Shown one piece after another: positions 60,917-64,000 of a stretch of 64,000 bases of DNA (position 1 is its first letter; each line of letters opens with the position of its first letter). Below the pieces are notes generated by a model that saw only the letters and a program-made list of their open reading frames with translations, was not told the origin of the DNA and searched no databases. This stretch comes from Candidatus Poribacteria bacterium (GTDB taxonomy: Bacteria > Poribacteria > WGA-4E > WGA-3G). The stretch is taken from NCBI GenBank assembly GCA_009841255.1, contig VXMD01000026.1, positions 153,787 to 217,786 on the forward strand. Direction: 5' to 3'. Both the position numbers and the translations under genes were made by a program.

Positions 60917-61005
60917 CTTTTTAATTTTCCTTGCGGGTAAGTAACGGGGTTTAAGGCCTTGACGTTTTCTGTGTTCGAGCCGTCCTCCACTACGTTACGG
61001 ACTAC
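60917..61005 (-). repeat. Dispersed repeat R1, copy j
   Basis: On the minus strand GTAGTCCGTAACGTAGTGGA, GGACGGCTCG, then CCCGCAAGGAAAATTAAAAA directly before the dtd ATG, supplying its Shine-Dalgarno-like AAGGA. Confidence 0.75.
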
Positions 61006-61099
61006 TCATTAGTTCATATCGGACGGGAATGAACTCTGATTGTGGGATACTGCTTGCATCTTTATTGATTTTTCCTTGATAATTATCCTGATTTTTATG

Positions 61100-62113
61100 C
61101 TAAAAGAGTAAATTTTCACCCTCAAATGCCTGTGTCTCTTCGCCGCCGAACGTTAGGTTAAACTGGAATCCGGGTTGGCTGTTGAATCCGAGTTGGAACG
61201 CAAGCGTATTCGATAGTTCATAGCGGAATCCCATCCCGATGAGGTTTGTCACGTGTATACCGGCATACGGGAGTTCGCGCGAGAAATCTGCTATCAACCA
61301 CATGTTGTCTGAGACGGCGATTTCACCGCCGACTTGCCAATTGAGTGTAAAAAAGTCGGTCGTTTTGAGTGCTTTTGATGTCAAGAAGACGCCGACACCG
61401 GCGTGAAGTTTAAAGAGGCTCCCGAGTCTTTGGGTGCCAACGAGGTAGGTATTGATTCCAACAAATGGAAACCCATCGGCGGGGCTGTGGTCGAGGAATT
61501 CGTTATCTGAATTGAGGCGATCATCGGCGGTGAACCCGAATTGCGCGTCGCCACCCACAGAAATACTCGGTAGATTATCATTCCGATCGGGTTTGATGTT
61601 ATATTTGAGTCCGATGCTGCCATCGAAGAGCGGTTGGTCATAGACGCGGCGATTGATATTTGGGTCGTCAGCAGTCTCAGTAGCGGTATTGTAGAAATCG
61701 TGGACGACTTTCCGCACACCGCCTGTCGAGAATGTGCCACCGAGCACGAGGTCGAGTTCGTCGCTTAAGCCGTAAGCGAATTTGACAGGGATAAGGAAGG
61801 TCTCAACCTCCAGGCTGACGCGATGGGATTCTTCAAACCCACCGATATCGACCCTCTGACTGAATTCCGGTAGCAGATCCACTTTGGGGTATTGAAAGAG
61901 TCCGAAGGTGGTGCTTGAACCGCCTTTGCCCACCGTTTCCGCAGTTTGAATGGTACTAAGATGTGAAATGGGAGGTAATTGTGCCCACAGGGGTGTTGCT
62001 ATGCCTATGAGGAGCAATAAAATCATGAAAATGAAAGTGCGCGTGTTGTGCTGTCTCTTTTTCGGGGCATAACGGGTAAGCCCAAAATTTGCTTTGGAAA
62101 AGTTAGCGTGCAT
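61100..62113 (-). CDS. Predicted outer-membrane beta-barrel protein
   Basis: A 337-residue exported protein. A signal peptide (about 20-45; hydrophobic FIFMILLLLIGIATPLWA) precedes alternating strands with aromatic girdles and turn-forming Asn/Asp/Gly: SSTTFGLFQYPKVDLLPEFSQ, VKFAYGLSDELDLVLGG, SIGLKYNIKPDR, GGEIAVSDNMWLIADFSRE, GMGFRYELSNTLAFQLGFNSQPGFQFNLTFGG, ending in a phenylalanine, as outer-membrane barrels do. No specific family recognised. AAAGGA lies ahead of ATG 62113. Probably co-transcribed with the fibronectin-type lipoprotein upstream. Confidence 0.75.
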   Translation of the reverse strand: MHANFSKANFGLTRYAPKKRQHNTRTFIFMILLLLIGIATPLWAQLPPISHLSTIQTAETVGKGGSSTTFGLFQYPKVDLLPEFSQRVDIGGFEESHRVSLEVETFLIPVKFAYGLSDELDLVLGGTFSTGGVRKVVHDFYNTATETADDPNINRRVYDQPLFDGSIGLKYNIKPDRNDNLPSISVGGDAQFGFTADDRLNSDNEFLDHSPADGFPFVGINTYLVGTQRLGSLFKLHAGVGVFLTSKALKTTDFFTLNWQVGGEIAVSDNMWLIADFSRELPYAGIHVTNLIGMGFRYELSNTLAFQLGFNSQPGFQFNLTFGGEETQAFEGENLLF

Positions 62114-62169
62114 GGATTTATCCTTTGGCGTTATGTCGTTATTCGAGGTTCTTTGCAGAATCATTGTAG

Positions 62170-63309
62170 TTATCGCGATTTCGCCTCGACCAGTGCGCTT
62201 TCGTCGCGTCTTCCATCGGGTCCAGGTGTATTGTCATAGGCGGTTATGTAGTACTTCTTGAATTCTAATGATTGACCGACGAGAATCGGATCTTCACCAG
62301 GGATAGTGAAGGTGCGCTCCTTGGGTCCGACTGCTGGACGCGGGAGGAGTTTGCCAGCGGCGTCTCTGGTATAGAGTTGGTATCCGGCAAGATCTGGCTC
62401 GATGTTGGGGGTCCATGAGATAACTGCGTCGTATTTTGTATTAAAGAGAGAGCGCGGTAGGTAACGAACCCGAACGTCTTTCGGAGATGCCGGTGGGACA
62501 TTTGGTACTGCTGCGGTGACCGTAGTGACTGCCTCTGCGCCGAAGTGATCAACACCGGCAACGCGATAAACCTTTCGAGTGCCATCGACTTGGAAATCGT
62601 GGTCGAAATAGTAGAGTCGATCTCGCTTCGGCTCGGCGATTAACTCGAAACGTAGCGGTTTGTCATCTTGGGTGTCGAGTGCGGCGTAAACGCGGAAGAT
62701 AGAAAAGTCGTCAGGAAATTCATAGCCCTCCCAAAAGAGTTTGATGGTAAGGTCAGTCGGATCGCCGAGTGTTACGTTCGGTGCAGGCGGTGGGACGCTT
62801 GGAGTCGCCAGAGCAGTTTTCCAGAGGCGGCGTGGGTCTTCATTCTCAGCGGGCGGATTTGCTGGGTCCGGCGTTTCAACACCGTTGGCATCAACATAGC
62901 TGATGCGGTATTCGTAGGCGAGAAGCCGTCCAGACACATCGAGTCGATCGTTTTCAAGATTTTGGGTGTCAATAAATTCATTGGCAGGGGCATCGACGGA
63001 TCCAACTTGCTGAAATTCTGTGTCTGCACCACCTGTGGAGCGTCTGTAGATACGGTATGCTTTGATGCCCTCCTGTCCAGTATCGTTCCACGTGACCCGT
63101 ACCTGCTTATCGCCCGCGTAAAGCGTGAGACCATCCGGCGCGCCGGAGGTCCGTAGGTTCTCAGGATCGAGTGGGTTCGCGAAGTCTTCGTTACTCGTGC
63201 AAGCATTAAAGAAAACGAACGCAAGCAGCATAGGAAGGCTGAGCACCACCATAATCTTGCTGATGGATCGTCTGCTGAAAAAGTCTGAACTATGATTTTT
63301 AGGATTCAT
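62170..63309 (-). CDS. Fibronectin type III-like lipoprotein
   Basis: A 379-residue predicted lipoprotein. The signal (SKIMVVLSLPMLLAFVFF) ends in the lipobox NAC (Cys near residue 36), followed by three FN3-type modules (about 50-150, 165-255 and 265-360): APDGLTLYAGDKQVRVTWNDTGQEGIKAYRIYRR, then PPAPNVTLGDPTDLTIKLFWEG, and PASPKDVRVRYLPRSLFNTKYDAVISWTPNIEPDLAGYQLYTRD. FN3 modules serve as binding or spacer domains in surface proteins. Start 63309; a longer frame lacks support and overlaps the next gene. Likely forms an outer-membrane unit with the barrel gene 56 bp downstream. Confidence 0.8.
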   Translation of the reverse strand: MNPKNHSSDFFSRRSISKIMVVLSLPMLLAFVFFNACTSNEDFANPLDPENLRTSGAPDGLTLYAGDKQVRVTWNDTGQEGIKAYRIYRRSTGGADTEFQQVGSVDAPANEFIDTQNLENDRLDVSGRLLAYEYRISYVDANGVETPDPANPPAENEDPRRLWKTALATPSVPPPAPNVTLGDPTDLTIKLFWEGYEFPDDFSIFRVYAALDTQDDKPLRFELIAEPKRDRLYYFDHDFQVDGTRKVYRVAGVDHFGAEAVTTVTAAVPNVPPASPKDVRVRYLPRSLFNTKYDAVISWTPNIEPDLAGYQLYTRDAAGKLLPRPAVGPKERTFTIPGEDPILVGQSLEFKKYYITAYDNTPGPDGRRDESALVEAKSR

Positions 63310-63389
63310 GTGATTCACCGTGATTATCATGCACCCCAATGGGGTTGAAGAACACCTCTTTACTGCGGGATTCCGATGGCTGTCGGCTA

Positions 63390-63917
63390 TTAAAAAAAGT
63401 GCAAAAGGCTTAGACTCGCGCACTGAGTCTGGAAGTCGTAGGACGGAAGCAGCTGGAACGGGGTCCTGGGAAGTAGCAAACTCGTGTTTTCGGAGAGGCG
63501 ATCTGTGAAACCTCTTAGGCGTGTTAGTGGGATTTCAATATCAGTTAAGGAGACTGAATCCTCTACGGGTTCTGGTGTGTCAAGTTGACTGTGGATTGAG
63601 AAAAGCACAGCGAGTCCTACCAATCCGAAACCTACGCGGGACGTAATCGTGCTGGCATTTCGCCTGGAACGGAAAGCGTCTTTGTGTGTTTGAATGTCTG
63701 CCTGAATGGCAGCGTTGAGATAGGTGTCGTAGTGGTTTTGGGCAGAGGATTTAAGGAAGCTGCTTCCAAACTGGAGACCTATGCCCGAAGCGAAAAGCGC
63801 GATTGGTAGAACGTTCGAGCGGCGCGCAGCATCGGCATGTTGACTCGTTAAGATGAAAATAAGGACGCAACTGCTCGCAACGGCAATGTATTTCTGAGCG
63901 GTACTATGGCAGTTCAT
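63390..63917 (-). CDS. Hypothetical exported protein with one internal membrane segment
   Basis: A 175-residue protein I do not recognise. A signal peptide (about 1-30, ...TSQHADA) is followed by a second hydrophobic stretch (VLPIALFASGIGLQFGSSFL), a polar region with several Asp/His, another hydrophobic stretch (SRVGFGLVGLAVLFSIH) and a hydrophilic C-terminus. The layout of two hydrophobic helices and a short soluble tail is seen in DUF5683-like proteins associated with the envelope. AAAGGAACAAATT precedes the ATG. It lies upstream of the FN3 lipoprotein and barrel genes and may belong to the same transcript. Confidence 0.6.
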   Translation of the reverse strand: MNCHSTAQKYIAVASSCVLIFILTSQHADAARRSNVLPIALFASGIGLQFGSSFLKSSAQNHYDTYLNAAIQADIQTHKDAFRSRRNASTITSRVGFGLVGLAVLFSIHSQLDTPEPVEDSVSLTDIEIPLTRLRGFTDRLSENTSLLLPRTPFQLLPSYDFQTQCASLSLLHFF

Positions 63918-63963
63918 GTCGAATTTGTTCCTTTGTTGGGATATCTATTTCTGTGATAGACCT

Positions 63964-63998
63964 CCGAATGAATTCGGGAGTTTTAGACTCGGAGTCTT
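63964..63998. repeat. Two short palindromes at the window end
   Basis: CTCCGAAT/ATTCGGGAG and AGACTCGGAGTCT in tandem, upstream of the exported-protein gene. Their continuation past the window edge is unknown. Confidence 0.4.
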
Positions 63999-64000
63999 TG

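Overview
This 64 kb window is bacterial chromosomal DNA of moderate GC content. Its gene content fits a diderm heterotroph of the Candidatus Poribacteria type: many Gfo/Idh/MocA oxidoreductases, phytanoyl-CoA-dioxygenase-like proteins, sugar-phosphate isomerase/epimerase TIM barrels, a ceramidase-like protein, a DMFase-like protein, and secreted LamG proteins, together with a TonB-dependent receptor, lipoproteins and outer-membrane proteins. That assignment is inference; no rRNA or universal marker gene is present. I saw no tRNA, rRNA, CRISPR array or intact insertion sequence.

Layout. 1-3.8 kb: a 5'-truncated alcohol dehydrogenase, then an AT-rich island with a type II restriction-modification pair (Hpy99I/endonuclease VII-like nuclease plus methyltransferase) and an unrecognised protein. 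3.9-7.1 kb: an SDR, a DUF169 protein and a B12/radical SAM protein whose frame reads through a UGA into a Cys-Sec-Ala-Glu-Pro tail, a probable selenoprotein. 7.3-15.1 kb: two ABC-2 permeases, a DMFase-like protein, a PhyH dioxygenase and a TonB receptor. 15.3-21.9 kb: a plus-strand run of YiaK-like dehydrogenase, Gfo/Idh/MocA, FAH-family protein, an IPT/LysM lipoprotein and a GH13 amylase, separated by dispersed repeats and strong promoters. 21.9-27.8 kb: two related lipoproteins (one P460-like, one Met/Asp repeat), TPR and SurA-like proteins, an L-rhamnonate-dehydratase-like enolase, and a SodC that keeps the copper ligands but lacks the zinc ligands. 28-40.6 kb: SDRs, a large membrane protein, a methyltransferase fused to a degenerate HNH domain, and six secreted CBM9/LamG-type proteins that end in the same short C-terminal tail (GKLAxTWGxLK). 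40.6-47.3 kb: four tandem Gfo/Idh/MocA paralogues interrupted by an Rpn-type nuclease gene, plus a fifth family member. 47.3-56.1 kb: HAD phosphatase, a broken periplasmic-binding-protein gene, an LLM oxidoreductase, a 180-bp MITE-like element, a ceramidase-like protein, three TIM-barrel isomerases and a toroid-type protein. 56.2-64 kb: a TPP-dependent 2-oxo acid decarboxylase, a second type II restriction-modification pair translationally coupled to mannonate dehydratase, D-aminoacyl-tRNA deacylase and envelope proteins.

Much of the metabolism points to breakdown of acidic and deoxy sugars (YiaK-like, RhmD-like, UxuA, FAH, many sugar oxidoreductases and isomerases). This fits a cell that degrades host or marine polysaccharide with secreted jelly-roll proteins and imports products through a TonB system. 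Intergenic DNA is rich in small palindromic repeats. One family (R1, about 90-115 bp, ten copies) often abuts start or stop codons and supplies Shine-Dalgarno-like sequence. The strongest candidates for something under-described are the shared C-terminal tail, the UGA-containing radical SAM gene and the R1 repeats.
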